A stretch of DNA of 64,000 bases. Source: Bryoerythrophyllum caledonicum. Taxonomy: Eukaryota > Streptophyta > Bryopsida > Pottiales > Pottiaceae. A program made the translations under genes and the position numbers. Below the pieces are notes generated by a model, which saw only the letters and a program-made list of their open reading frames with translations, was not told the DNA's origin and searched no databases. Below, one piece after another: positions 1 to 11,088 of the stretch (position 1 is the stretch's first letter; the number at the start of each line of letters is the position of its first letter). The stretch is from NCBI GenBank assembly GCA_963971425.1, contig OZ020525.1, positions 14,762,187-14,826,186 on the forward strand. Direction: 5' to 3'.

Positions 1-77
1 TGTGATTTGCTTGAGATGTCTCAAAGATAAGTTTGTCCGAGGAAACCGGACTCTTTTGAAGCAAATGGTTATGGAAC

Positions 78-131
78 CAAACGGACATTTCTTGTGTTGA
101 AATGGGTTGAAACACAAGAAATGTCCGTTTG
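78..131. repeat. Perfect short hairpin (21 bp arms)
   Basis: Positions 78-98 and 111-131 are exact reverse complements around a 12-base spacer. The arms contain the motif ACGGACATTTCTTG. No coding context is visible. It may be part of the older repeat into which the Tc1-like element at 235 was inserted. Function unknown. Confidence 0.75.
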
Positions 132-176
132 TAAAGGTGAATATTGATGTTGTGTTGCGACTTTTCTGTACACATG

Positions 177-234
177 TTGTAGTTGCAGAGGGCACTAGCT
201 ACATCTTGTAGTTGCAAAGGGCACTAGCTACATA
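177..234. repeat. Two-unit 29 bp tandem duplication next to the Tc1-like element
   Basis: Units 177-205 and 206-234 share TTGTAGTTGCARAGGGCACT and differ at only two positions. The second unit ends at the TA target of the Tc1-like element. The duplication belongs to the host sequence or an older repeat, not to the element. Confidence 0.75.
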
Positions 235-1856
235 CAGTGTCTAGCAAAACTGAGTCAAGTTCTAGTAATTCGAAATTCAATTACCAATGTAGGAAAACTG
301 GCAATAGATTTGCACAAACCACAAATTGTGCAAGATAGCAATTTCAGTGGGCTACAATTTGATGCAAAAGAAAGTTCTTCTAACATTCATATGTACAAGA
401 AAATCACATTCGAAGGAAACTGTGTCTCTTGACTCAGTTTTGCATCATCAACCAAAAAACAACTTAATATTTTGTCCACTTGCCTCTGGCAGCTAAAACA
501 GCTTGGATTCGTCGTGGCATGCTTTCGTACAACCTCCTACACTCCTCTGGTTTTATAGAAGCCCAATACTCCTCATTACGTTCTGACAACTCTAAAATTC
601 CTTTTGGAGCACTTTCATTCTGGTTAAGACGACGTTTCACCCTTACCCAAAGATGTTCAATTGGATTTAGGTCAGGAGATTGCGCAGGCCACTTAAGAAC
701 ATCAAAGTTTTGTGATTTTAGCCATTGGCGAACACTTTTTGCTGTATGTTTGGGATCATTGTCATGCTGAAATATCAAATTCGAAGGATCAGGATCATAT
801 GCCATCACCGTGTACATTAAATCTCTTTGCAAAATTTCTTTGTACTGATGTTGATCCATTCTTCTTTCAATTCTACAAAACATGCCTGAGCCTTGAAATG
901 TCATACAACCCCACAACATGACAGAACCACCACCAAACTTTAGAGTTTGTTTCACTTCTTTTGAATCAGAAGACCGTTCAATGCGAATCCAACACCAACT
1001 GCGACCATCGGAGCAAAATCGATTTACCTTTGTCTCATCAGAGAAGATGATGTGTTCCCAATCATGAATGGTCCAATGTTCATGGCGCCTAGCAAATTCA
1101 AGTCAATCCTTGATGTGTCTCTGGTTCACTTTCGGTTTCTTCTGCTTCACTTTTGATCTCAGTCCTCCTGCACGTAAGACCCTTCTCACCGTATCAACAC
1201 TTACAGTAACTTGGCATTCCTCACGTACATGCTGGGTAGCATATGTTGCAGTTTCAAATCCTCCTGATGTGACAGCTCTAATGCCTGCACTCTTTTGAGC
1301 ATCTATTAATACTTGTGGTCTACCACCACTACTAGTAGGAATATCAGACAATCTCTTCCTTCTAAGTCTTGCAACATGACTTTGAGACACCTGCAACTCA
1401 CTTGCTACATCCCTTGTCGATCTACTAGCTTGCAACTTCACCAAAATAGAGTTATCAAGGTCTGTACGAGCGCTTGCAGAAAGCTCCTTAAAGTACACCA
1501 TGTTGAGTAATAAAAGTATACTAACAATGTGCATGGAGTATTGCAACATTGTAGTTTAACATGCCCAAGCCAATTTGAGCTCATACATCCTCAATGCATT
1601 TGTGGCATGCAAAACACATGTCTTGGCCCCTGAGTCCTCAATGGCATGCAAAACTGAGTCAAGAGACATAGTTTCCTTCGAATGTGATTTTCTTGTACAT
1701 ATGAATGTAAGAAGAACTTTCTTTAGCATCAAATTGTAGCCCACCAAAATTGCTATCTTGTACAATTTATGATTTGTACAAATCTATTGCCAGTTTTCCT
1801 ACATTGATAATTGAATTTCGAATTACCAAAACTTGACTCAGTTTCGCAAGACACTG
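235..1856 (-). mobile_element. Tc1-like DNA transposon (copy A), 1622 bp, nearly intact
   Basis: The element is bounded by TA on both sides (233-234 and 1857-1858). It begins CAGTGTCT and ends with the complement, as Tc1 elements do. The terminal inverted repeats are about 212 bp (235-446 and 1646-1856) and look about 93% alike by eye. Each repeat has the sequence GCAAAACTGAGTCAAG near its outer end and the reverse complement of that motif near its inner end, so each arm appears to carry two candidate transposase sites in opposite orientation. The minus strand encodes a DD34E transposase with one in-frame stop. The divergence between the arms suggests moderate age. Confidence 0.93.
464..1501 (-). 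pseudogene. Tc1-like transposase with a single in-frame stop
   Basis: The frame runs from a Met at 1501 to a stop at 464, which is 345 codons before the final stop, close to the usual Tc1 length of about 340. The first third is an HTH paired-like DNA-binding region (STRDVASELQVSQSHVARLR). The catalytic domain has IFSDETKVNRF (first Asp), FQHDNDPKHTA (second Asp) and SPDLNPIEHLW (Glu). The second Asp and the Glu are separated by 34 residues, so this is DD34E. One TGA at 1103-1105 interrupts the frame just before LEFARRHEHWT. The frame is otherwise unbroken, and a CGA to TGA change is the simplest reading. An earlier Met at 1549 would add 16 hydrophobic residues and is less likely to be the start. 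All catalytic residues are present. Confidence 0.9.
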
Positions 1857-1926
1857 TATTTCCGTACAAACGACGGTGAGGTTTCCTCAGACAAACATAA
1901 GGTGCTTGGTGATTTGAATCACGATA

Positions 1927-2278
1927 AGGTAAGCCCCCCATAACCAACAAAAACCCATAGCCAACGCCTATAAAATTGGGGTATGTCCAAACCTCTTTCA
2001 TCCCATTACCACCAACTCAGCTCCATATGGAGGTTTGGTGTTAGTCAAGACCCTTACTTTTGGTCGTTGGTTATAGAGGGTACCTAGTGTAGGCCACCCA
2101 CTAAACATAGCTACACAGTTTGAGAATTCATAACTAATTTAGTTTTCATCAAAAAAAATGAAACCACTTGGGTTGGAATTGTAATTCTATTGGCTATCAC
2201 TAAAAAAATAATAGTATAATTATCTCCTCTCTCCATATATGCACATTCCTTAACTTGTCGGTTTTAGGGGGCTTTCCT
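1927..2278. mobile_element. TA-flanked MITE, family G copy 1
   Basis: This 352 bp element starts AGGTAAGCCCCCCATAACC and ends with an imperfect inverted copy, with TA on both sides (1925-1926 and 2279-2280). It matches the copies at 12283-12635 and 37983-39538 in both ends and interior. It has no coding capacity. The TA target suggests mobilisation by a Tc1/mariner-type transposase, which is inference. Confidence 0.8.
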
Positions 2279-3300
2279 TAGATCATTTTGTTGTGCAGGG
2301 GAAGTTGATGAAAAAAAGGGAATAAATATGTCTAGGAGGTGTTATGGATTGAGGACAGAGAAAACTCATATCATGAGTAGGAAACTAGGAATGTGAAGGA
2401 GAAAAGCCTAGTAAAGGTATTTGTTCAAGAAGGCTACAGTATTAAAATTAGGTACAAGAGTTAAAGCTTAAAATCAGCCCTTTTTTTTTTTTTTAGAGGG
2501 ATCGCCACAGTGGCTGCAGAGGCCAGGGAGTTGTAGCACTTCTGGCTTTCTCCTCAATCCAAACAAAACTAAATTTTCTCCATAAATATTCATTTCGAAG
2601 ATTTCATCTCTATAAACATAGATTTGTACATCCTTTTTGACGACAAGATGGAGTCCCCGTTGTTCATTAGTGGCAATATGGCGACATAGCAACGACCATT
2701 GATGGAATTTTGGCGATGTGAAATCACAAATTTCCCAATTTTGTCGGGAATATTCTATTTCTAGATTAAAAAATTCGCCATTTGGCTTTTTTTCGCCTTA
2801 AAAAAAAGGGCTGCTTCCAATAGTCCTCTCCTAAGTTTTGAAACCTAGGAACATGGCATTTTCTGATGACATATGTTGCTTGGTAACCCACATGAACAGT
2901 GATACAACGTTGCCCATTCAAAGTAGCCGTTGCTTGCTTTGACAAGGCTAGTGTCACTACGATACCAATCTTTTTATTAAATTAATACTATTTTTATCTT
3001 TTAATAGCTATTAGATTAGTGGAAGAACTTCGCAATCCTTCAACTAGAATCCTTATTAACGCCTATAGAATAGTTTGTACCACGGGGTACAAATTGACTT
3101 TGGGCAAATTTCTAAAAAACTAATTTTAAAGGTTTTTTTTGAAAATATATTGAGAAGAGGAATACGGATTTTCTTTGGGGGGATAAACTTTTCCTTTTTG
3201 GTGCTTTGAATATCAAAAGCTCAAGTTTGGGGCAATTGGGCAAGGTACTACAAAGATGAATAGTAGTATCGCACAGATGATTTACCCCTAAATTTCTAAG
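2279..3300. other. Gene-free stretch
   Basis: AT-rich DNA with a T-run near 2480 and short chance ORFs. I see no gene, RNA or bounded element here. Confidence 0.5.
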
Positions 3301-3682
3301 AGTCGAGTTGGAGGACTCTTGAAGGTTTGGGTAGGTTCCTACGATGTCAATTTAGAACATTGTCTTTTGGAATATTTACAGTAGATGGACATTACCAAAG
3401 CATTCTGTCAATACACTTTTTCCTAAATCGGACATTCAATGCAAAAGTTATGCCATCTTGAAGCAAAACTTCGCCAGAGCAGGCACATCGGGCGACTCCA
3501 AAAACATTGCTAGGACACTCTATTGAATGTGAGGTTTTCAATTTTGCAAATAATATTATTTTCTTCCATATTGACAAAAACAAAATCATTCTCTCGTGAA
3601 AAATAGCATGCTAATCCAAGTCAAAAAATTTAAAACACTGTCACACATTGTTGGGCAAGGTACCAAAATACTTCTTCTTTTC
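3300..3682. repeat. Family E repeat fragment, left flank of the pogo-like element
   Basis: The sequence around 3400-3660 matches 31130-31330 and 51200-51350, with shared blocks such as GCTAGGACACTCTATTGAAT and CACTGTCACACATTGTTGG. The family resumes after the pogo-like insertion at about 7417, so that element landed inside a family E copy. Confidence 0.6.
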
Positions 3683-3684
3683 TA

Positions 3685-6600
3685 CATAAGAACTACACTA
3701 AATTTGATGTTTAGTATAGTGGCACAAATAGTGTAGTCACCCCACTACACTAAATGTCAACAAGTTGAGGATTAGTGTCATCTGCCACATCATGAGTTGG
3801 CTGCCAACTTCATTAATAGGCCGCCAACTTCATTAATTCAATGAGCATCTTTACCTCCCATGGGGCCTACCCGGCCCCCACTTCCAACCACCCTTCTTAT
3901 CGCCCCCAATGAGCCACCCTCCTAACCTTCTCTTCCTCCCAAAGATTTTGCAAGCCTTCTTACACAATTTTGGGGTTTTTTGGAGCTCTTTTGTATTCAG
4001 GGCAAGGTATTTTGTGCACTTTTGTTTTTGGATACCTCAAGAATTTAGGGGGATTATATTTTGTTTGAGGGACCAACAACAAGTAATCCATATGGGATAA
4101 TGACGGTTTTTGAGTTGGCCTCTTTTGTACAGATCCACCTTGGAAGCACATTCGAGTTTGATTTTCTGGTAATTCACAGCATCATTTGAGGTAAATTCTC
4201 CATTTCATTCACATGTTTGTCCTTCATTAGTTTTGCTTCACACATTATCTGGTGATGCCGTCCTTTGTCAAACATGTGGCCGTTTGTCAAACATGTCGTC
4301 CTTTGTCATCACTTGAAAACACATAGAAGTGCATAAGCTATTCTGCACATAGTATAGTATTCCTGACTTTTGAGTTTTCAGTTAAAAGAGATTTTTGAGC
4401 ACATCACGCTCTCCTTTGTGATTTGCTAATTCCGAGTTAGTGTGGCAATTGTCCATCGAACAAAGAATGGATGCGTTACAAGCAGATGAACTTCTACAAA
4501 GTAATACTTCATCCGTCCATAAGTCGTTTCTTCTTGGTTGGAATGTCAGCTGCCATACTATTAAGGAGTCAAGAACACAATCTTGTGAACGTGGTGCATT
4601 TATATTACGGATTTCTAAGTGAAAAATGAAGTCAAATTTGTGCTAGCAATTATCCATCGGACGAAGAGTGGATGTGTAATGACAAGACGAACTCTTTTAC
4701 AACAGAATACTTCATCCATCCATAAGTTGTTGGTTCTTAGTTGCATTGTCACTTGCCATACCATTTCGGAAACAACAACATAATGTCCAGAGCGTAGTGC
4801 ATTTAAAATACAGATTTTCATGAGAACGTTGAAGTCAGATTTGTGTTGGTCCAGCACAAATCCATTTACTCATGTTTTCTTTTTTGCTAGGTGTTGATCA
4901 AATACGACTTTGGTTCAGACCTCCAAGTCTTAATTTAATTTTGGAACACACACATAGTCGCCCCAAGTTGGAGTCAAGCTAGGAAATTTTTGAGGTGCCT
5001 ACTTGAACAACAGTAGTGTTTGTAGACCAAAGGTGATTATGGCACAAAATCCTTTTATCAAGTCAAGACTTTTAATTTAATGGAAAAAAAAGACTATCAT
5101 GGAAACTTACACATTTTATTGCTCCAATAAATGTTCCTTATGATGTTGTAAAGAAATGTTTTATGTGTTATTTTTTTGTTTCATAAGATTTAATGATGTA
5201 ATATAAAAATGGTTTTAACTATGTTGTTCCATATCTACATATTTATGGATTGAAAATAAAGTTTATATCTTTGCAGAGATGGATCCCTTGATTGAGCGTC
5301 CCCTGCGAGCCTTACAACAAGTCTCCACCATTCATGCCCGAAAGAATGTCATAGCGTGGATGATTGAGGATGAGGCCGTTCACGGTCTCATCGGCCTCAA
5401 TGCACAAACCATACGAGCATTTCCGGAGCATTTTAGGGCACAAAAAAATACGAACATGGTCAAAGCGAGTCGATGGTGGGCACAACAGGATGTTTTTTTC
5501 CAACTATAGAAACCCCCAACAACAACACCATATCTTGTAGCCGAAGTAACTCTGGAAAACGTAAGCGAGTTCTTACCAAAGTTGTTGCCGGAAGGGGACC
5601 CAAACGGGCAAATTGGGTCCAATGGCTCTATCCATGACTTCTTGAATCTTTTGAAAGATACAAGAGATTAGGGGTAAAGTTTTCCCCCAAACTCCTCATT
5701 GAACTTGCCTTATCCATTTTAATTGCTCTGGGCTCACCTTCCAGTCACGAATCTAGAGACCCTAGAGATAACCGTATTTTAACCAAAAAACTTTCAACAT
5801 CTTGGGTGACTCAATTTATGGATGTTCATAATATAGTTTTATTATTACAACGAGGTCACTTAATTTGTAGCCCTGAGAAAGAAAACCAAATTGAGATGCA
5901 TACCGCCTACCACTTAGGGGTTTTACAACGCGATTTTCACCAAGGTACATTTGATGAAAATCTCATCGAAAACCTTGATGAAACCCACTTTTCCATTAAC
6001 ATGGACAATGGGCAAACACTAGTTTTTCGAGGAGATTCCACCGTCAAATATGCGGATGTTGTTAATGGGGGGGATGCTATAACCATGGTCGTTTGCATTT
6101 CTGGGGGTCGTAGATCCATTATAGAAGCTCCAATGTTGATTTCCACCAATGAGAGTAGCAATTACCCCATCCGTGGATTAGAGGATAATATTCCCGAGGT
6201 TTGTTATCGTACCGGTCCAAAAGGTTGGATGGACCAATCTATTTTTCCTCAATATTTTGGGGAACTACGGGCTTATCAACCCGATATTTACAACCACACT
6301 AAATTTGTTAGGGTGGATAATTGTTCGGCACACAATATCACCCCTACTGTAGCGGCGGTTTTAGCTCAAAAACAAACAATTTAGAAATATTTGCCTGCAT
6401 GTGCGACCCACCTTTGTGAACCGGCGGACACTTTCATCATTTCAAAAATCAAGGATGCGTGGGTGAAACAGTGGGAGACCAAGAAATCGGAGGTTATTCA
6501 ACTATACGCTTGGCAAAACAACCCCCGTAGTGATGGTCAATGGTCCAGCAAACTTACCAATCCGGGTAAGAGATTTTTTCTTCAATTTGCAGTTGATGCA

Positions 6601-7414
6601 ATTGAAGACGTGAATCGGCTTGTCGATTGTGACAACGTGTCTTATGCCAGAAAGTCTATGATTAGATGTGGTTAGGCTTTAGACATAGATGGTACTTGGT
6701 CTACCGGTCAATTGTTTCCACACCTTCAAGATATTGTTGCAAGACATTGGACATATTTTGAAGGATCGGAAGTGCCTCAATTACCTAGCGCACGTTAAAG
6801 TTTATAGTTTTATACTTATCTTACTTTTTGTATAGTTATGTTTCTTTTTGTGTACTTTGTTTTATTATTATTGTTAAGTTGCAATTCTATTTTTCTTTTA
6901 CCCAATCATTTAATTGCAAATAAAAATATTTCTTCATCTATTGATAAATTTGTTCACTTTCAACACTCTTGTTTCATATTTACGCAAATGAGGTGGATAT
7001 TCAAATGCCATGGATTCACTCAAAATTTGCCTGAATTGGACGTATGAGGTGTTTTTCGAGATCTACATTTTTGTAGATGTCAAAAACCTCTTCATATGTC
7101 CAATTCCAACAAAATTTGAGTGACTTATGACCTTCCAAACGTTGCTGGAATTTTTACAGCATAGTGGCGGACAACCAACAATATTCCTGCACTTTTCTTT
7201 CCTACTTTTGCTGAAATTTCATATCTCTACACTGAATGTCAACAAGTAAAAAAGAAATTGTTCCAAATTTTACTGGAGTTTGCAAATAGTGTTGGAGTTG
7301 ACATTTAGTGTCACACATTGTCCTTACACTAATTGCGTTGTTCGCAATTAGTGTCCTTGTTCGCATTTAGTGTCCCCTACACTAAACATGAAGTTTAGTG
7401 TAGAGATCTTACTG
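3685..7414 (+). mobile_element. pogo-like (DDE_1) DNA transposon, 3730 bp, decayed
   Basis: TA flanks the element at 3683-3684 and 7415-7416. The ends are inverted repeats (CATAAGAACTACACTAAA on the left; the right end in reverse reads CAGTAAGATCTCTACACTAAA). Each continues into a small palindrome containing TACACTAAA and TTTAGTRTAG. Subterminal copies of CACTAAATGTCAACAAG-type motifs lie at about 3747-3768, 7228-7250 and 7295-7310. The plus strand encodes a degraded transposase at 5279-6798. Long non-coding flanks (1.6 kb left, 0.6 kb right) separate it from the ends. The size and the TA target fit the pogo/Tigger branch. Confidence 0.82.
5279..6798 (+). pseudogene. pogo-like transposase (DDE_1 domain), broken
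   Basis: The N-terminal part (5279-5509) has an HTH-like segment and ends at a stop. A frame change separates it from the rest. The catalytic part is open from 5806, with ENLDETHFSINMDN (first Asp), FVRVDNCSAHN (second Asp) and LPACATHLCEPADTF (third acidic position, Asp). It continues with KIKDAWVKQWE, NPGKRFFLQFA and SYARKSMIRCG. Two in-frame TAG codons follow QKQTI and RCG, the latter probably replacing a Trp codon. The last stop is at 6796-6798. The pattern is that of DDE_1 (PF03184) transposases of the pogo/CENP-B type. It is inactive as it stands. Confidence 0.85.
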
Positions 7415-7416
7415 TA

Positions 7417-7628
7417 TTTACTTTTATTTTTTCTACTATATGATATGGTTTAAACCTTCTTATTGATCGTTTGGATTCTCATTCTAAAACAAATTGAGTT
7501 CACAAGAAAAATATATTGAGAATTGGCAATTTTTGACCTCCCCTCCTTGCACAATTGTTTTGAATATGCTACACTCCTAAGCATTGGTGTACTTCTAAGC
7601 ATTGGTGTACAAGAAACTAATACCATGC
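7417..7628. repeat. Family E repeat, right flank of the pogo-like element
   Basis: The block CTTGCACAATTGTTTTGAAT and the following text match 31360-31400 and the reverse of 51700-51740. It runs up to the TTAA at 7629, where another element was inserted. Confidence 0.6.
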
Positions 7629-7632
7629 TTAA

Positions 7633-8167
7633 CCCTTAAAGGTCAGTGGAAGACCATATATATCGTCACGTATTTTACTCGTAACATACAAAAAATGTAT
7701 TAAAATTTAGCAAGACATGTAACACCTTTGGATTCAAGATTCTTCAACTAACATCTTTTATTTGAGGTCATTTCAATATGTGAACCTTTTCATGCTCAAA
7801 TATAACACCATACATTTAGAATACCTGACCATTTCGCAACTTTTCAAGCATGTAGTAGGTGCAATAATGATCTACATCAGAATTGTGTCTACCCTCGGAA
7901 GAGGGAAGTAGTTCCAGCTTACTAATTCCCTGCCCGGTGGGCATGGTCTTAGTAGTGGAACGAACATACACTTTATTCACGTTGGCCTCCTTCGGAGACC
8001 GACGTTCTTCTTCTTCTACATCAAAATTGTGAGGTGTCATTGGATCGGGCTCAATACAAAAACAAACTCTTGTAACTATTGTATACATCAATTCTAAGAC
8101 CTTGTATGTCAAATACATAGAAAACATCATGTTGCAACCCAAATGTGGCTTCTCATACCTTTAAGGA
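7633..8167 (-). mobile_element. TTAA-flanked, piggyBac-like element with possible transposase remnant
   Basis: TTAA stands on both sides (7629-7632 and 8168-8171). The ends are inverted (CCCTTAAAGGTCAGTGG versus TCCTTAAAGGTATGAG on the other strand). The flanks join as CATGC-TTAA-CATGATGG, matching uninterrupted family E copies at about 31435 (CATGCTTAAGATGATGG) and 52490 (CATGCTTAACACAATGG). This shows a precise TTAA duplication. On the minus strand 7816-8142 encodes 108 residues whose end (DVDHYCTYYMLEKLRNG, after GISKLELLPSSEGRH) resembles the piggyBac DDE core around the conserved Asp in (F/Y)xDNxxTS. The 7633-7830 part is shared with family C repeats. Confidence 0.68.
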
Positions 8168-8171
8168 TTAA

Positions 8172-8540
8172 CATGATGGTATAAAATTTAGACCTTATGT
8201 GGTGCAAAAATTTGACACCAAGTGAAGTCAAAGTCTGTTGATCCACTCAACGCAAGGAAGAAAATGAATCATTTTCTCTACTTTAAACACTATAATCATT
8301 CAATCCATGTGGTCAAAGTGTATGAAATTCTTTGAGTATATTACTAAATAAGTATTAATTGATATCCAATGGTTTGTACCGAGAATTAAAGTTTTGTTTC
8401 CTTCCTTACTTGTTGCACTAGAATTAGTAGTTTTGAAGTGTTTTTGGTGGAAAATTGTCATAGAAATTTAGGAGTTATTACGATTTTAAAGGCGGATGGG
8501 AGTGAAGGAAAGCTCTTGGCAAACTTCATTGTTTTAACTT
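8172..8540. repeat. Family E repeat, arm segment
   Basis: After the TTAA element, family E resumes (TTTAGACCTT, TTTGACACCAAGTGAAGTCA, CAATCCATGTGGTCAAAGT). It matches 31445-31620, 52500-52690 and, reversed, 51490-51670. Confidence 0.6.
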
Positions 8541-9345
8541 TAGACAGGTAGAAACTAAAAAAAGATTTTTTTTTATTTTTTTTTAAATCTTGATATAATG
8601 AAGGCATAATGATTTTATACACCATTTGGATTTTAGATAAAAAGAAAACTCATATTTAAAAATTAAATTTTCTTTCCTAAGTGAATGACTACTTTTTATA
8701 TCCTAGTCATTGCAAGTCCATTTTTGTTATCCGAAACATCTCCATTACTTGTGATTTTTGGAGTGCAATGACCTAACACAAGATAGAACATAGACCCATA
8801 AAATTTATGCAAAATATAGTGGAAAAATACGCCATTATCTTGGGTCGAAAAATCCCATGAGGAAAAAAATCATAATATTGCATTCTTCAAATGCATGTAT
8901 CCCACAATCCATGGGGTCAAAGTTTACAAGATGTTTTTAGTGTCTTCTTGTAGTAATTGACTTGAAGATCCCGTAGTTTAAAAATAGTAAAAAAATTGAT
9001 TATTATAGCAACGTCTCATCTTAGAAATACAATTTTTAGGTGGATTTGGTGAAACATTGTCTCAATCCTTTAGAGGTTAAATATGGAAGAATTTGGTGGT
9101 TCCAAAACTCAAACTAGAAGTTTTACAACCACCTTTGAGAAGGAAGAAAGAGGGAGGTCATTTTACACCATGAATCTCAACCATCATTTCCATTTTGAGC
9201 TTATTATAGAGATGTAGAATTATCTAAGATTAAGTTTTATCGGGTAGATATTCTTCAATTAAAATTTGCAAACTTTGCATCTAGAATCTAGTCACTCAAT
9301 CTCTCATACCAATTTTAAGCTTAAAGGATTTCACTGATTTGTTAT
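8541..9345. repeat. AT-rich stretch with a family F repeat copy
   Basis: Positions of about 8755-8990 (GTGCAATGACCTAACACAAG through CTTGAAGATCCCGTAGT) match the two halves flanking the Tc1-like element at 47374-49077. The rest is AT-rich and without a supported gene. Confidence 0.5.
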
Positions 9346-10005
9346 ATAACCCTTTATGCTTAAGTGGGTCACAAGGCCCTGGGAGAATCTAAGGGGGGTT
9401 TTACACTATGGTGGAGAACTCCACCGGCCGGTCAAGAAGTCTCGGCCAAGACATGGTTATTTGAGGCGAGCGGTGGATGTTGGACAAGACAAAAAAAGAA
9501 TAAAGTAATGCATGAAGAAGTTGCTCTCCTCCGGTGGTTTGGTTTCTTGTCCGGGGGTTTGAGGCCGGACAAGAAACGAGCCCACCGGAGAAGAACTCTT
9601 CAAAAAAGTTTTGCCACATAGGCGGCCATGTCATTTTTTCATCCATGCTTGAAGTTCTCCACCGGTCAAGTCTTGGCCGTAGTGTAAACCCAATCCGGTG
9701 AAGAACAATTTTTTCTCCAATCATATTGCTCCATTTCCCTTGAATTCTTGACCGGTGAACTTCTCCACCATAGTGTAAAGCGGTTCTAAGAGCATATGCA
9801 CTACATCATCTATTCAATGGATACATGTCATTGTGACCCCACTTTACAAAAAATATTGTAGTTTGCCAATGCATGCATGGTTTGGAGATCAGACAGATCC
9901 GTTGGAAAGCTAACAACTTGCTCGAAGTGCATCATGAAGACGGTGAAAACAACAACCACTTGTAAAAAGAAGTTCAAACACCGAAATCGACCCTCCCAGG
10001 GCTCA
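9346..10005. repeat. Diverged family B TTAA element, interrupted by a MITE
   Basis: The text left of 9390 (TAACCCTTTATGC, CACAAGGCCCTGGGAGAATC) and right of 9787 (CATTGTGACCCCACTTTAC, CGAAATCGACC) follows the order of family B copies at 27732, 35290 and 37563. The Tourist-like MITE at 9393-9786 splits it. The right end is too decayed to place exactly. Confidence 0.5.
9393..9786. mobile_element. Tourist-like (PIF/Harbinger type) MITE, 394 bp
   Basis: TAA flanks both ends (9390-9392 and 9787-9789). The inverted ends share TTTACACTATGGTGGAGAA, and further inside TCAAGAA with CCGG-rich sequence. Terminal GGGG and a three-base TAA target are typical of Tourist/Harbinger MITEs. The interior is more GC-rich than its surroundings and has an inverted pair of CTTGTCCGG around 9550-9580. 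It has no coding capacity, although short ORFs are open across it. Confidence 0.8.
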
Positions 10006-10716
10006 TGGTCTATTTATAAGCGGCATCATCACCTCTGCAGCTGATCATTACAAGTCTGTTGATTGCAGAAGAAATCCTTGCACTGTGACAACTTGTCAGG
10101 TTCAGAAGCGACACACCAATTTAATGAACGAAATTGCACTGTTTGGAGCGTTTTCTTTGCATTAACTGCAAAATTCTCTACCATCTACAACCGTTGAAGA
10201 TTGCAGGTTAATGCTACACATGAAGAGCCTCTTTTACTCCATCACTGAAAATGGTCTTAAATGCCTTACAATTGGCAAAGTGTCACCCAAAAAAAAAAAA
10301 TCCGATTTTTGTTTTTATCTCTGGCCCATATGATATTCAAGGTTTTTGTTATTTTCTTCAGAATGAAGAACCTTTTATGTTGCTACAATACTTATAATTT
10401 CAAATAATGAGGATTTCTAGTTTGTAGAGTAATTTGTAGAGTAATCTACTAGGGGATGTTTTCGTTCAAAAAATATCGACCAAATAATAGAGGACTTTTG
10501 AGCTCAAACTTCCATATCGTATCTTGAATCATATTGGGGTGGTTTTGATTCAAGAAAATAGCATAATTTTTTGCTACACATAGCAAAAACTTTATAAGTT
10601 TATATTCTATCTTGTGTTAAGTCATTGCATGCCAAAAATCACAAGTAATGGAGGTGTTTTGAATAAGTGACATGGACTTATAGTGACTAGGGATATAGAA
10701 AGTAGGCACTTACTTC

Positions 10717-10787
<71 letters not shown>

Positions 10788-11088
10788 GAATGAATGATCT
10801 AAAATCCAAACATTGGAAAGGATTATCATGCCTTCTCCTATTAGAGGGAAAAAATATTTTTGAAAAAAAAAAAGTCAATTTCTACATGTTGTCAAAATGC
10901 ACTTCATTGAATTGCATCAAATTGTTTGTAAATGGATTAGAAGTATATTTGTGGAGGGGGTGATATATGTGCAAATTCACATAAACATTTTAGTAGGATG
11001 AGTGTGAAATTTGTTGTCTTGGTTGATTGTTCAATCTTTGAAGTTCTTTGCTTTCACGACAGCAATCCAGGTAACTTTCTTGTGCAAA
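10006..11088. other. Gene-free stretch with AT microsatellite
   Basis: Mostly AT-rich. An A-run lies near 10290 and the dinucleotide run is listed separately. No supported gene. Confidence 0.5.
10719..10786. repeat. (AT)n microsatellite, about 34 units
   Basis: An uninterrupted run of alternating T and A of about 68 bases. It gives a chance poly-Ile/Tyr reading frame, which is not a gene. Confidence 0.95.

Noticed and set aside
9364-9724. Overlapping frames of 85 and 107 codons
   Set aside because: They lie across the Tourist-like MITE and its flank on opposite strands, with no domain.
10687-10878. 63-codon frame with poly Ile-Tyr
   Set aside because: Product of the AT microsatellite.
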